Shown here piece by piece: positions 22,727 to 34,446 of a DNA stretch of 64,000 nucleotides. The translations under genes were made by a program, and so were the position numbers. The stretch is from Lycorma delicatula (lineage: Eukaryota; Arthropoda; Insecta; Hemiptera; Fulgoridae), in NCBI RefSeq assembly GCF_047948215.1, contig NC_134455.1:104125995-104189994 (forward strand). The letters are read 5' to 3'. Position 1 is the stretch's first letter. The number at the start of each line of letters is the position of its first letter. The notes under the pieces were generated by a model. The model had not been told where the DNA came from. It searched no databases and saw nothing but the letters and a program-made list of their open reading frames with translations.

Positions 22727-23520
22727 ATGGAAAAAATTGAATATCGTGTCGTGATTAAATACTTGCATTTGAAAGGCAATACACCTACGCAAATTAAAAC
22801 AGTTGTTTACAGGGACTCTGTCCCATCATTTGCCTCCCTGAAAAAGATGGGCAGCTAAATTTAAACATGGTTGTCATATCAGCTTGATTGATGAGCCTTC
22901 GGGACAGCCAGAAACTGTAACCACCACCGATATCATCGAAAAAGTTCACCAATGGTACTGTACGACCGACAAATTATGATTAGAGATAAAGGCTATGGGT
23001 ATATTGAAAGAACTTGCTTGTCATATATTAACTGAAGAATTGGATATGCATAAGCTATCCGCACGTTTGGTGCCGCGTTTGCTTACTTTGGACCAAAAAA
23101 CACATTCAAATGAACATTTCCAAGGCTCCTCTGGAGCAGTTAAAGCAAAACAAGTTGGATATTTTGCATAATATTCATAATTATAGAAGAAATGTGGATC
23201 CACCCTACATTCTTGAGATGAAATAACAGCCAAAACGGTGCACTGCAAAGGGTGAAGGGAAGGTGATGGCGACTGTTCTTTTTTTTTGGGATAGTAATGG
23301 AATTTTGTTTATCGATTATCCTCAAAAATATAAGAAAATAACTGAACAGTATTAACACATCATTACTTGACAAATTGAAGGCAGAAATTGCAAAAAAACG
23401 ACCAGCTTTGAAGAAGAAGAAAGTGCTTTTCCATCAGGATGTTCACATTTCAATGGTCACCAATATACGTTGTCAATTTTCTGTCTACCATTTATTGATA
23501 TTAGGGTTATGTACCATTAT
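22727..23520 (+). pseudogene. mariner transposase, broken and 3'-truncated
   Basis: ATG at 22727 gives MEKIEYRVVIKYLHLKGNTP, the N-terminal helix-turn-helix region of mariner transposases. Then come a frame change, KKWAAKFKHG, SLIDEPSGQPETVTT and DIIEKVHQW, followed by ILTEELDMHKLSARLVPRLL and LTLDQKTHS. The catalytic core shows VMATVLFFWDSNGILFIDY (second Asp region, FWD, ~23265-23320) and KKKVLFHQDV (third Asp, HQD, ~23415-23440). The usual NAP-H and PPYSPDLAPSDY sequences are gone, and the C-terminal third is missing. Inverted terminal repeats were not found. In intact elements this protein excises and inserts at TA. Confidence 0.88.
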
Positions 23521-24028
23521 TGATATTAACCATTTATTGTTAATTTTTGTATACATTACGAATTAGAGTTGCTATATCCATTATTTATAGCAGTTTCTTT
23601 CATATTTGTTTAATTTATTTTTATTATATTGTGTGTAATTAACCACTCGATCATGTTTGTAAATGTATTAATTTTGTGTGACCAAGTTTGTATGAATATG
23701 TATTTATTGTATTTTTATTGGTTATGGACTATATAAATAGTCCACAATAAAAGTATATAAAAGTTATTTTTATATTTTTTGTTAATCCTTGCATATTTAG
23801 GAATTACATTTAATTTAAGGCAAATTTTATTAAAATTAATTGTATTCTATTATGAAGCTTCATATGTAATTTATAAAACTTGAATGAAAATTTTTCTCGG
23901 TTAACATTCATAATAATTTTTCTGAAAAATATATTTTCAAGACCTTATGTACAGAAATTAAAAAGTAAACAAGACAGCGCTTTTGTGGCAACCCACATCT
24001 TCAGTTGTAATTTTAGTTATTTAATTTT
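23521..24028. other. AT-rich spacer
   Basis: No gene or mobile-element text recognised. It separates the mariner remnant from the family B RNase H fragment. Confidence 0.5.
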
Positions 24029-24560
24029 AACACAGATGGATCGAAACAGAATTATACCGTGGATGTGTATTTATTCTTAATAGCAGAATATGTTTGGTCT
24101 GTCTAATATTACAGGTATATTTACTGCTGAACTGTACGCTATCAATAAGGCATTGAATATCGTTAACCCAAAATATCATCATGTCATTATTTGTAGTGCA
24201 CTCCAAGTTTAAGACGATTTTTATTCTCAACATCCTGTTGAATCACTAAAATCTATAATGCAATCGCTGTATTAAAATCTATAATGCAATCGCTGAATTG
24301 AATCATCGCAACACACGTGACTTTCTGTTCGATTCCTAGCCATGTGGGAATCCCAGGTAATGAAAATCAACACGTCTCTTTGGTAGGAGAACTGGACGGC
24401 TACAGTTGATGTGTTGCCATGGGAATCCTCATGCAGAACATGAGGAAGTGCTGTTTGCGGATAGGACATACAAGAGCTACTCATGGTTCTCTTATGTCAG
24501 CAGTAAACGCCCCAATGTGCATACAGGGCACAATTGCTGCTTGATGCTGCGCCATCAAGT
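24029..24560 (+). pseudogene. Family B RNase H fragment
   Basis: Matches the RNase H of the copy at 47.1 kb: TDGSK at 24035, the 'SNITGIFTAELYAINKALNI' region in shifting frames at 24090-24160, NHRNTRDFLFDS (24303-24338), then the CHGNPHAEHEEVLFADRTYK tail region. A 23-base direct duplication (taaaatctataatgcaatcgctg, 24247 region and again 24270 region) interrupts it. Truncated at both ends, with no 3' UTR. Confidence 0.75.
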
Positions 24561-26559
24561 GCGCCTTTTACTCGAGTTATATATATGTATATTAGTTTTT
24601 AAAAAATTAGTTAATAAAAATAACTAAATAAGAAAATGATCTAATCAAATAATTTGAAATTAAACAATTTAATATTCCTTGTTTTGTCTTACTTTTTGTT
24701 CACTTTACTACCTAGATTTATTAATTTTTTAATAAAAGAGACTCACGCCCTCTTTTTGTAAAATATTAATAATGGTAGATTACAGACACAAACATCTTTT
24801 GTTCTGTTTTTATGTAAAATTAAAATTTAAAGTAATTGCTATTATCAGTTAAACAAGAGTCTTGTGTATATACTACTACATATGCATATGAAACAAGGAT
24901 ACTTTTTACTGACAATTCTGTCATAGCATATTTATTGTTTAATTTGGTACACATTTAGGATCATAGTATAGTCCTTCACATCTATATCGTCCAATGAGGT
25001 CTAATGAATATTCCGCTGTAGGTTAGAGCTTAGTAATAAAAAACACCAAAAAAACAGAATTTCAAATGATTTCAATTATCACCTTCCAAACCTTTATTTT
25101 ATTTTGTAATAATTTTTGTTTGTGATTTTTATTTTTTATTTATTTTGTTTGTGTTTAGAGAAAAATTGCTTTATCAAGGGACTAGAGGTATGTAACCTGA
25201 GGGTTTGACAAATATTTGCAAACAAAGACCGCTATGTGTGGTTAACACATCCTACATGAGGTGGTCCTGTTTAGACTGAACATAGCGGATCTAGAGGAAG
25301 ATACCTCGATAAAAAACATGACTTCTACAATCAGTTGGAAATTTATGTTTTTGCATAAATATGTGCCGTAATATATAACCTGTTATATATTTTGCATGAT
25401 ATTACTTCTGTTGGAGATTTTTTGCAGCAATTAATCGACTTTTACCTGTACTTACCTTACCAGCGTCAGTAGTTTGTATGAACTGGAAGCTAATGTTGAG
25501 TTTTTCAACTCATTCTGTTGTGAGTTCTAACAAATTTTGTGTGAATTAGTTACATATAGTTAATTTTCAAAAATAGTAAATGAAAATTTACTATTTTTGA
25601 ACTGCTAGTGTGCAGAACTATTTAGTTCTGATAATGATAATGATCATTATCATTAATATAATGATAAACTAACTAAATAAACAGTAAATATACAAGAAAA
25701 CTTTCTTGAATTACATAAAGACATGCACGCTACAGCACTTTAAATGAGCGGAGCGCAAACATTAACTATGATAAACGTCATAAAACATACTATATGATTC
25801 AGCACAGTCCAGACAAAATTAAAATTACTAAAATAAAATAAAGAAGAGCATTAAGTGGCCATCTAAGTGCACTACTTGCCAACTGAGCCGGGAAACTGGC
25901 CACCCGACATGCTGCTATTTGTCAAATAATAAATTTCAAAGTAAAATCAATTTTTAAAACATTACAATGCTTATTTACATTTAAATATGAATTGCTTGAT
26001 AAAATTTAGTATTTTCCCCCACCTACATCAAATTTTGTATAAACTGACAATGTTGTAAATATCATCCAATAATTAAACAAACTTCAAAACACTCTTGAAG
26101 GCTGTAACAACATAGAAAACAAATGAAAATTAGGCAAAGCTAATTAAATCTAGAAAATAAAAAACATTGACTAAATCAAAAAGAGATTGAGTCAAAAAGA
26201 GTGGGCATCTGGTATTATAACTTTTATAGTTTGCTTACTTTTTAAGAGTAGGTATCAACTGCAAGGGAAGATGCAGATTAGAATACACAACCACATAATT
26301 TAGAAAGTACTATGACAAGAGAACAAAAAATAACTTTAAAATTCATAAATCTTCAGTGATTTAACCAACCAAACCAGTTAGAGAAACTAGTTTAAGAAAC
26401 TACAACCTTAATTATTTTTAAGACATTGTTACAGTATTGTAGGGATTAATCACCAACATTTTCAGTTACAACAGTTGAAGGTTTGAGGCCAAACCAATAC
26501 ACTCCAGTTAATTTAGAAAAAAATATTTTTGTCATCCTTGTCAAGAATTTTATGCATTA
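24561..26559. other. Intergenic AT-rich DNA with two palindromes
   Basis: No gene. Contains a foldback at 25566-25601 (16-bp arms ttcaaaaatagtaaat, loop gaaa) and a loopless 22-base palindrome at 25633-25654 (arm aatgataatga). A looser inverted pair, ccgctatgt (25229-25237) and its complement (25280-25288), lies upstream. Confidence 0.6.
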
Positions 26560-26704
26560 TGCATTATTTATTGATTGAATACATTTTGTAAAGAAACATT
26601 TTTGATTGATTTGGTAATCTTATTTGTCGTAATATCTTATTTGTCGTAATTGCAATGAAGTCTAAAATAGAGTCAGCTGAGTGGCGAGAAAAAGAATTAC
26701 GACA
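26560..26704 (-). repeat. BEL/Pao 3' LTR, internally deleted
   Basis: 145 bp. Matches the 5' LTR at both ends but lacks ~100 bp from its middle. Just before the deletion point, the string cttatttgtcgtaat is repeated (26620s and 26636-26650). TGTC at the element-sense start and TGCA at the end give the TG...CA ends of LTRs. Confidence 0.7.
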
Positions 26705-26939
26705 AAACTGAAATTAGAATATTTAACTGCAATTACAATATTTTTAAATGTAAACAAAATATGATTCTTAACATTACTGCCTGCTAAAATCGGCAGATTT
26801 TAAATATAAACTATTGAATATAAACATAATTAAAATATAAACAATTATAATATAAACAACTAACTAAATTATCAGAACCCATGAAAGCATGAGTAACAAT
26901 TCCAGATTTCTAAAATAATCGAGAAGTATTGTCATCGCA

Positions 26940-27600
26940 AATTAAAACTAAATCGCCCTCACACAGATTTCTATTAGGAAAATGCCATTTATTGCGTTGT
27001 TGCAGTTGATGTAAATAATCTTTAGACCATCTTTTCCAAATAACTTGAATAAATTTCTGCAATAATTGCCATTTAAACGATTTTCTGGAATTTCGGAAAA
27101 GTCTGGGTCAGGAAATGAAGTAAGAGGAGAACCGATTATTAACAAATTCCCAGGAGTAAGCGGTTCTTTAGGGTAATTAGAAATAGCAAAAAGTGGGCGA
27201 GAATTAAGACATGCTTCGATTTGAGTTAAAATTGTATAAAATTCCTCGAAGGTAAGAATGGTTTGTCCAACGACACGGCAAAGATGAAATTTACCACTCT
27301 TGATTCTGCTTTCCCACAAGCCACCAAAGTGCGGCGAGGAAGGGGGAATAAATGACCAATTGAAGTCCTTCGATTTAAAAAATTGAAACTATTCATTAGT
27401 GTTCCTAGCACAACGAAAGTTAGTAGCGTTATCTGAATACATTTGATTACAAATACCCCTGAGAGCAAAGGCAGCAATGAAGGATTCAGCTGTTAAATCT
27501 GAAACAAGTTCTAAATGACTAGCTTTAGTAACTAAGCAAATAAAAAGCGCAATATGCCTTTGAAAGAATTTTAGATTTCTGCCCGACATGGTGAATCATA
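26940..27600 (-). pseudogene. BEL/Pao integrase
   Basis: - strand reading: ALFICLVTKASHLELVSDL (27560-27505), with the first catalytic Asp at the LVSDLT end, FIAAFALRGICNQMYSDNAT (second Asp in YSDN, 27490-27430), then after a shift HFGGLWESRIKSGKFHL (catalytic Glu in GLWES) and RVVGQTILTFEEFYTILTQI, EACLNSRPL and LTPGNLLIIGSPL. The string and spacing are typical of BEL/Pao integrase and its C-terminal extension. Frameshifts near 27430 and 27370 break it. The integrase would insert element cDNA into chromosomal DNA. Confidence 0.85.
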
Positions 27601-28167
27601 ATAGGGCCACCATAGTAAATAGCGCAACAAGAAAAGGCTCGCGAAGGCGTGATTCTAGAAGAGGGTAATTGACCAAGTTGCTGAGATTGATTATCAGCAT
27701 TAAAACGAAAACATTTTAGGCGTTTCCTAACTATAGAACGCTATTTTTGCATTCACAATCCAAAATCTTTGACGAAGAGAACTCCGAGTTAATTGGAGTC
27801 CAGCATGTAAAAGACGTAAATGTTCACTGTGGATGATTAACCTTGTTATGTTTGCATGAGGATGTAGTATTAATTGATGTTTTTTATCGAAAGACAAATT
27901 AGAATGTTCCTCCTACACGAAGTAAACTTTTATAGTCTAATAAAAATGGATCTAGCAAACTGAGTTTACTTTGTTTCGAAATGAAACGGTTTTGAAGATC
28001 ATAAAATATGATTTAAAATATGCTAACTGAGATTGATGAATGAAAAATTCAAGAGTGAATTCTAATTCATTTGAAGACAATCGCTAGTAGACTTATAATT
28101 AATATTTTGAATGAATCTAAAACAATAAGTAAAGACACGAATTAGTTTAGTAAAGACACGAATTAGT

Positions 28168-28560
28168 TTAGTAGACACGATTTAGTTTAGACAGCGATGA
28201 ATATTTCTCAGTATAATCAGTAATATTAGAGGTCAAAAGAGATACTTTAATAGTTTGACGAAGGCATTGAGGATCAACGTTTGTTTCAGTAGAATTAAAG
28301 TGATGATTAGTTGGCCAACAGAAAGAATCTTGCAAAAGCCAGCTTGGTCCATGCCACCAGAATACAAAATTAATTAATTTTTCCGGAAGACATCCCCGAG
28401 AGACTATATCGGCAGGATTCAAAGGTGATTCAATATGATGCCACTTTGCATTGAAAGTCAACTGTTAAATTTCTGAAACTCGATTGGCTACAAACACTTT
28501 CCAATTGGTGGATTGACCATGAATCTAATGGAGTGCAATCATGGAATCAGAATATAAATG
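28168..28560 (-). pseudogene. BEL/Pao RNase H C-terminal and connector region
   Basis: WHHIESPLNPADIVSRGCLP (28443-28384) followed by NFVFWWHGPSWL is the hallmark at the end of BEL/Pao RNase H (NPADxxSRG, WWxGPxWL). The stretch up to 28560 has VANRVSEI-type text (complement of 28465-28495), interrupted by a stop at the junction. Downstream to 27600 the integrase N-terminal region is too decayed to delimit. Confidence 0.8.
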
Positions 28561-28899
28561 AATTTGATTCTTTCATTTAAAGCTAATGTAACTTAAGTAA
28601 TGTGATAAGAGCAAACAAGCACAGAGTTCAAGACTTGGAAGTCATTTGTTTTAAAGGGGCAACTCTTGATTTGGAACACAATAAATTACATGAAACTATC
28701 ATTACAGTAAGTAATTCTAACATATATACAACATCCGAAACTGTTAAGAGATGCATCTGCAAATCCATGGAGTTGAAAGGATTTGATGCTACTATCAGTG
28801 TTTAACTTTACACATCTGTCAACATTTATAGAACTAACTAAACTTGATTGTAGAAAATTTGCCACTGCAATAGTAAATTATCGGGTAAAGTATCATCCC

Positions 28900-29914
28900 A
28901 ATTGCACTTAACTAGCCAAAGGCTTTGCATAAAAATATAATGGGTTCAATAAGACCTAATGGGATCACAGATACCAGAAATAATTGATAAAATATGTGTT
29001 TTAGTGAATATTTTAATATGTCTTAGTGAATATTTTAACTTCCCTTTGATTGACTACATAAGTTAAATTTATCTAAGTAATTATTCCATAATATGCCTAA
29101 AGTATGTATGTTTTCATTTTTATTTAATGATATAGGTGTATTTAATAGTACAGTATCATCAGTGGAGAAAACAATTTATTGACAGTTGGAGAACCACTTT
29201 TGAAGGGGAAAGCCATACTGTTTTAATAAGTTACATCAGTTTTTAACTGCTTAATTTCATGTACACTATCAGCTCCTGTAATAAGGTCATCAACATAAAA
29301 ATCATTTAATATGGCTCTGCAAGCATTAGGAAATTGATCGTTATTATCATTGGCAATTTGAACTAAACAACGAGTAGCTAAAAATGAGGCACTAGTTGTA
29401 CCATAAGTTACTGTTCTTAAGGCATAATGCTTTAAGTCTGTACATTTTTGTGATAGATGTGATAACGTAATTATGGACTCTAAATCTTAAAATTATTGAA
29501 AATAAGTCTTGTTGGACCGTAGGTCCTATCATTAGTATTATCATTTAGAGAGACCATTGCTGGATTTGGCCGAGCTGTCAAACACAACTCTTAGTTTGGT
29601 TGTTAATCTTGTTTCCTTGAAAACAGCGTGATGAGGTAGATAAAAAGCTAACGTTCTAAAGACAAAAATCTATTTTTGGCGTTAAGAGAATCACCAAGTT
29701 TGATGTTATCTGATTTACGAGGTAATGTAATTATAAATCTACCATCCTTATTTCTAATTGTATTTTCTATGAAATTACTTTCACATATTGAGCTATCATG
29801 AGAGGTTTGTTTGACTAAAATAGGTTCTTCTACCTCCCAGAAATTTTCTATCTGAAAGAAGTTTATTGTCATTACGAATGAAAAAGGAAGAAACGGAATT
29901 GTTGCGTGTAACAT
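28900..29914 (-). pseudogene. BEL/Pao reverse transcriptase
   Basis: - strand reading begins with IENFWEVEEPILVKQTSHD, then NFIENTIRNKDGRFIITLPR and LGDSLNAKNRFLSLER, the N-terminal block of BEL RT. Shifted frames give YLPHHAVFKE, LTTK-RVVFDSSAK-like text (complement of ~29530-29600), and DDFYVDDLI-type text (complement of ~29290-29320, FMLMTLL in the displaced frame), where the catalytic YVDD should be. Frame shifts and stops are frequent. It would copy element RNA into cDNA. Confidence 0.75.
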
Positions 29915-30059
29915 TTAAAGGAAGGTTTCCAGCTAATATATATATCCTAGTCTTGTTTCTTGTATCAAGGGAAAATGCTGGTTACGTACAAATTTATTCG
30001 GCAGAATAAGGTTTAGGAAGTACTGTGCTGTGCTCCTAAATGGACATCAACATTTGAAG

Positions 30060-30320
30060 AAATGTTAAAGTTTGGGTCCGCAAGAAATAAGTTTTCAGGT
30101 AAATTAAGATAAACACAAACAATGTCTAATGTAAAGTTTTCATAGCGAGAGTATATAGTTTAACTGTGACACTGTAATTTGATTGACATAACGAGTTATT
30201 AATTCCAGTAATTGGTTTTTGTTAAGGTTAGCCCAAGTTTACGAGCAAAAATTGTGCAGAAATTGTGCAGAAATTGGCTTGACTGCCTGAATCAAGCAAC
30301 ACTCTTAATTTCCATGTTTG
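30060..30320 (-). pseudogene. BEL/Pao aspartic protease remnant
   Basis: Complement of 30274-30303 encodes VLLDSGSQA, the D-S/T-G active-site motif of retroelement proteases in its BEL form, followed by NFCT. A small tandem duplication of attgtgcaga (30251-30260, 30262-30271) follows the motif and disturbs the frame. Later text is too decayed to follow. Confidence 0.7.
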
Positions 30321-30364
30321 TCCACAGTATTGCACACAGCAGTAGACAAACATTTGTTTGTTTG

Positions 30365-31646
30365 TCATTTTAATGCACGATAAGTATTATTTTCAGGCTT
30401 AGAGCTAGATTTATTAATTTCCTTTGTATGGATTAAGGAATGATGCTTTTTGGAACATGTTTTACATACATGCTTATTCATACAATTATTAACATAGTGA
30501 CCTGTTCGAAAACAGTTAAAACACACATTCTGGACTAAAAATTCCTTGCGTTCATCTACTGTTAAATCAAGAAATTTTTTACATGTATATAAATAATGAT
30601 CGGATTTACACATAGTACATTGAATAATTTTTGAAATTGCATGGTAACTAAATTTCTTCTGTAAATTTTATTTGTATTGTTATATTTCCCTTGTTATATT
30701 TCCCTTGACCTTTAAAGGGTTTGTTAAATACTTGTTTGTTAAAAGAGTGTTATTTGATTGTGAATTATACTCAAGTTTAGCTGCAACATTTTCAAGTATT
30801 TGTCTGTTGAAGTTTTTGAAATTAGGAAAGTTTTGAAAGTCTTCATTAGAAAGTCTTTCTTTCCAATTTTGATGCTAGTAATTGCATAACAATGAGCTCA
30901 TAAGGATTTACAGGTAAATTCATTGCCTCCAATGAACTTATACAAGAATTAATTTTATTAATAAAATGATCTAAATTATCTGCAGATTCCTTTTCATGAA
31001 ACCAATTTTTAAAATATTTTGAATAAGACAAACAGAGATTATCTAGAGATTATCAGAGTATTTATTATCATATCTTTTTTTAAGGAGATAAGGCGACTGA
31101 ATAATTTTCCCTTGTAATTGGTAAGTCTTTGATGATATTAAGGTCATCCCTTAAAGATGACTAAGTAGTGTAATTTTTTAATATCGGATAGGTCATTTCT
31201 AGAATGAATTAAGTCATTAAATGTATTAAAGTAATACTGCCAGTCAAGTAAATTTCCACTAAAACATGGCAATTTAATTGGCTGTAAGAATTGCATTTGA
31301 TTATTAATTGGTTTCATATCAGTAGGATCTGATTTATCAGGAGGTTTTATAGACATTTTATCTAACAAAGATTTTAATTTACATTGTATGTTACATGTCA
31401 CATGTCTTCAGCTGTATCCTCATCAACAGCTTCCAACTGTGACTGAATGTCATCATATTTAACTTGTAATTCTAACACATTTCTTTATTTTATTTGTAAA
31501 GAATATATTTCATTTTTTATGGGGTTAAAATTATCAGCAAAGGTATTGATTCGTGTGATTGATGCCATAATTATACCACGTTTTTTAAAAAGTTCCTTGC
31601 TATTAGTCTGCAAACTCTTACTGTTGAGCGTCTCCTGGTCAGTCAT
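30365..31646 (-). pseudogene. BEL/Pao gag with CCHC knuckle
   Basis: Starts at ATG 31646 with MTDQETLNSKS, then LFKKRGIIMASITRINTFAD, a typical BEL gag N-terminus. A stop near 31497 is followed by ELQVKYDDIQSQLEAVDED, KLPCFSGNLLDWQYYFNTFN (the F-x-G-x2-x-x-W-x-x-F signature, 31270-31215), IKKLHYL and NPYELIVMQLLASKL. The C-terminal part has NVCFNCFRTGHYVNNC, a CCHC knuckle (30520-30475), and HVCKTCSKKHHSLIHT. Gag packages the element RNA. Several frame breaks are present. Confidence 0.85.
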
Positions 31647-31960
31647 TTTGAATTTAATTATATTAAGGCAAATATTAATAAGAAATTAGACATAATAATA
31701 AGAATGGTAAAATTAATTAATAAGATGAACAATGGGTTACGACTATGATGAATGTTGATTCTCGTAGCTCCTTGTAGATTGTCGTATACTCGGCGAACTA
31801 AGATAACACATGAAAACACTATCCAGTTCAATTTGGAAATTTCTGACATCGATTCCACTATTGCTTACACTTTTATAGTTAAATTTCACTGCGTATAATG
31901 TTTGTACGCATTACAGTTTTTTGGAGTAGCTTGTATAACTATACGAATGAATGTCTATAC

Positions 31961-32029
31961 GAATTAAGTCAATTTTGACTTAATTCAAAATTAAGTCATT
32001 TAATTGGTCCTCCGGCCCGGAGGACCAAT
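31961..32029. repeat. Two adjacent foldbacks in the BEL 5' leader
   Basis: First: arms gaattaagtcaa (31961-31972) and complement (31975-31986), loop tt. Second: arms attggtcctccgg (32003-32015) and complement (32017-32029), one base between. They lie between the 5' LTR and gag in element orientation, where primer binding and packaging signals usually sit. The second, G+C-rich one may be a native leader structure. Confidence 0.75.
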
Positions 32030-32086
32030 AAATATGTTGATTATTTGAAGTTTGAATGATTATAGACGAATATGTATTAAGTTTAT

Positions 32087-32313
32087 GCATTATTTATTGA
32101 TTGAATACATTTTGTAAAAAAACATTTTTGATTGAATTTTGGTAATCTTATTTGTCGTAATTGCATTTTAGTTTAATAATAACACATTGAATATGTTGAG
32201 TAGTATTAATGTAATGAATTGAATAGATGATACGTTGTGTGTAACCATACTACTATATATCATGTCTTGTCTACAATAGAGTCAGCTGAGCAGCGAGAAA
32301 AAGAATTACGACA
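32087..32313 (-). repeat. BEL/Pao 5' LTR
   Basis: 227 bp, TGTCGTAATTC at the element-sense start and AATAATGCA at the end. Its inner boundary TTGTCGTAATTGC also gives it internal inverted ends (ttgtcgtaatt at 32152 and its complement at 32303-32314). Matches 26560-26704 outside the latter's deletion. Confidence 0.7.
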
Positions 32314-34124
32314 ATTAAAACTGCCATGTCTTAATGTCTTAATTAAAAATATTAAAATATTAAATATTTAATATTAAATATTTAAAATATTAATGTCTTA
32401 ATTAAAATATTAAATGTCTTAATAAAAACGGAGTAGGTTTAATCTACTCCGACTTGTTCTTTGACTTCCTTTTATGTCTCAGTCACAGAAGATACATGAC
32501 ATGTGATGCAGTACTTATTCATAATCATTATTATAAAGTGTTTTCTACTTTTAAAGTGAAGAAAGTATAAGGCTGAAAATGATTTTTAGCAACCATTTTT
32601 TTTTTTAATTTTTCTACATTATTGTAGTTTCAACATCGCATCTCAATGGTTTTTTATTTTTTTCAATGGTTTATTTTTTAAGATATTTCATACCAACTAT
32701 AAAAGTTTAAATCAAACGCTTAGTTTTACAGGATGGATTAATAAAACCTGTGGGTTATTAATGTGAATGGGTATGTATAAATATCTGGAACACTTAAGCA
32801 AAAGTCAAATTTCCAGGATCAGGAGTTTGGTTTGAAATGAAAATTAGTGATGCTGAAGCAGTAGATTTTAACATTTATTTAAAATAGTATGTATCCAGAG
32901 TAAATTCGTGCCCTAGGAATCCGGAACCTAGCTGCAGGAATTAGGGCACATACTTGCAACTTGTTAGAATGATGGAAATAAGAATCCATGGATTTAAAAA
33001 GAGGCAGTGTGAGAAAGGACTATGTGACATCAGTTTTTCTATTAATACATGAACTGTTGTAGTGTTCAAAGTGCCGTAATTTACCTCCAAATGGTACAGA
33101 ATATTATATTACTTTTTTCTGCCAATAATATAACATTTAAATATTAGCTTACACTTATTAAGTGAATCCCCAGTGGCGCAGTATTTCTTCAGCTGCAAAT
33201 TTTCACCCACCTCTATTGTGTTCTGGCAGTCATGGTGACTGTGGTTGTCTGTAACAGTAGAAATTGATTAGGCAATAGAATATTTGATATAACATCTAAT
33301 CTTAAGCAGTAATCTAACTTACAGGTAAAAGACACTAATAACTGTTTTTCGATATGGAAAGTTAGTTCTACCTTGCCATTAAATGTCAAACCTGAAACCT
33401 CAGTATAGCACTCAGCAAAACCGATTAAGCTACTGAGGCAGTCCACAAAAAGTGCTGAATAATATTGCTAAAATTCTGATTGATAAATGAAAGGTATATG
33501 TATAAATATAAAAAATAATCACTCATTGCTTTGAGAGATGAACAAAGTCTTTATTCAAATATTTGAAGTACAAATTCTTAAGTGCAGCAATTGTAATTGT
33601 CCCTTTTATATTATAATGTAAATATATTGTATCGATTAAAAAATAACTTTGTATTTTACTCAACTGATTATGCAAGAAGCATCTATTGTGAGTAGATTCT
33701 TCGAGCTTCGAGATACAAACTTACAACTGCATTTATTAAAATTTTGTAATTGTTTATTATCTTTTTTCTGACAACACTATAACATTTAAATATTAACTTA
33801 CCATTATTGAGTAAGGTGAAGTCCTAGAGGTGCAGAATTTCTTCATGCAGCATTTGGTGGGTGAAAATGAAAATTTTCACATCATTTTACTAGAAAAACA
33901 AGCCGTTTCAGGTAAGCTTTAATAGCCCTCTGCAATAAAAGCCAATATACTAACAATTAAATAATTTTAATTGTCATTCAATATTCTAATGGAATGATTT
34001 TATTATCTGTTTCACAGAGATTTATCAAAATATTAAAATTTTTGTTGATAAATTCCAAATAAAGTGAATTATTCATTAACATACAATTCTAAAATTACAA
34101 ATTATTTCTTTTTAAAAAGTTTAT
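32314..34124. repeat. Intergenic DNA with a duplicated ~110 bp segment
   Basis: 33105-33213 and 33757-33870 are related: both read ttttttctg, ataacatttaaatatta, cttacactta/cttaccatta, and then a G+C-richer end with gcgcag/gtgcag and atttcttca. Also holds a small foldback at 32429-32451 (8-bp arms cggagtag). No coding region is supported. Confidence 0.6.
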
Positions 34125-34446
34125 GTACCTGCAGACCCACATTGTGACACCTATGTACCCGCAGACCCGCACTCCCGCACTGTGTCACCTATGTACCCGC
34201 AGACCCGCACTGTGTCACCTATGTACCCGCAGACCCGCACTGTGACACCTATGTACCCGCAGACCCGCACTCCCGCACTGTGACACCTATGTACCCGCAG
34301 ACCCGCACTCCCGCACTGTGTCACCTATGTACCCGAAGACCCGCACTGGGACAGCTATGTACCCGCAGACCCGCACTGTGACACCTATGTACTCGCAGAC
34401 CCGCAATGTGACACCTATGTATCCGCAGACCCACATTGTGACACCA
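34125..34446. repeat. G+C-rich minisatellite, about ten units of 30 or 38 bp
   Basis: Unit on the + strand: ctatgtacccgcagacccgc followed by actgtgacac or actgtgtcac. Three units carry an extra tcccgcac and are 38 bp long. Flanking units are diverged (cccacattgtgacac at both ends), as expected for an array that grows from the centre. 30-bp units stay in frame (TVTPMYPQTR repeats), but the 38-bp units break any frame, so it is non-coding. Confidence 0.9.

Larger units (their letters stand above)
26560..32313 (-). mobile_element. BEL/Pao LTR retrotransposon, decayed
   Basis: About 5.75 kb on the - strand, bounded by related terminal sequences (32087-32313 upstream, 26560-26704 downstream) that begin TGTCGTAATTC and end AATAATGCA in element orientation. 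Gag, a CCHC knuckle, an aspartic protease motif, RT, RNase H and integrase follow in BEL order. The flanking ATTA at 26556-26559 and 32314-32317 may be a target-site duplication. Numerous stops and a length below the usual 6-9 kb indicate decay with deletions. No envelope gene was seen. Confidence 0.85.

Noticed and set aside
25229..25288. MITE with inverted ccgctatgt ends
   Set aside because: Arms only 9 bp with no terminal position or target duplication visible.
34125..34446. CRISPR-like array
   Set aside because: Units are contiguous without unique spacers and the DNA is eukaryotic; it is a minisatellite.
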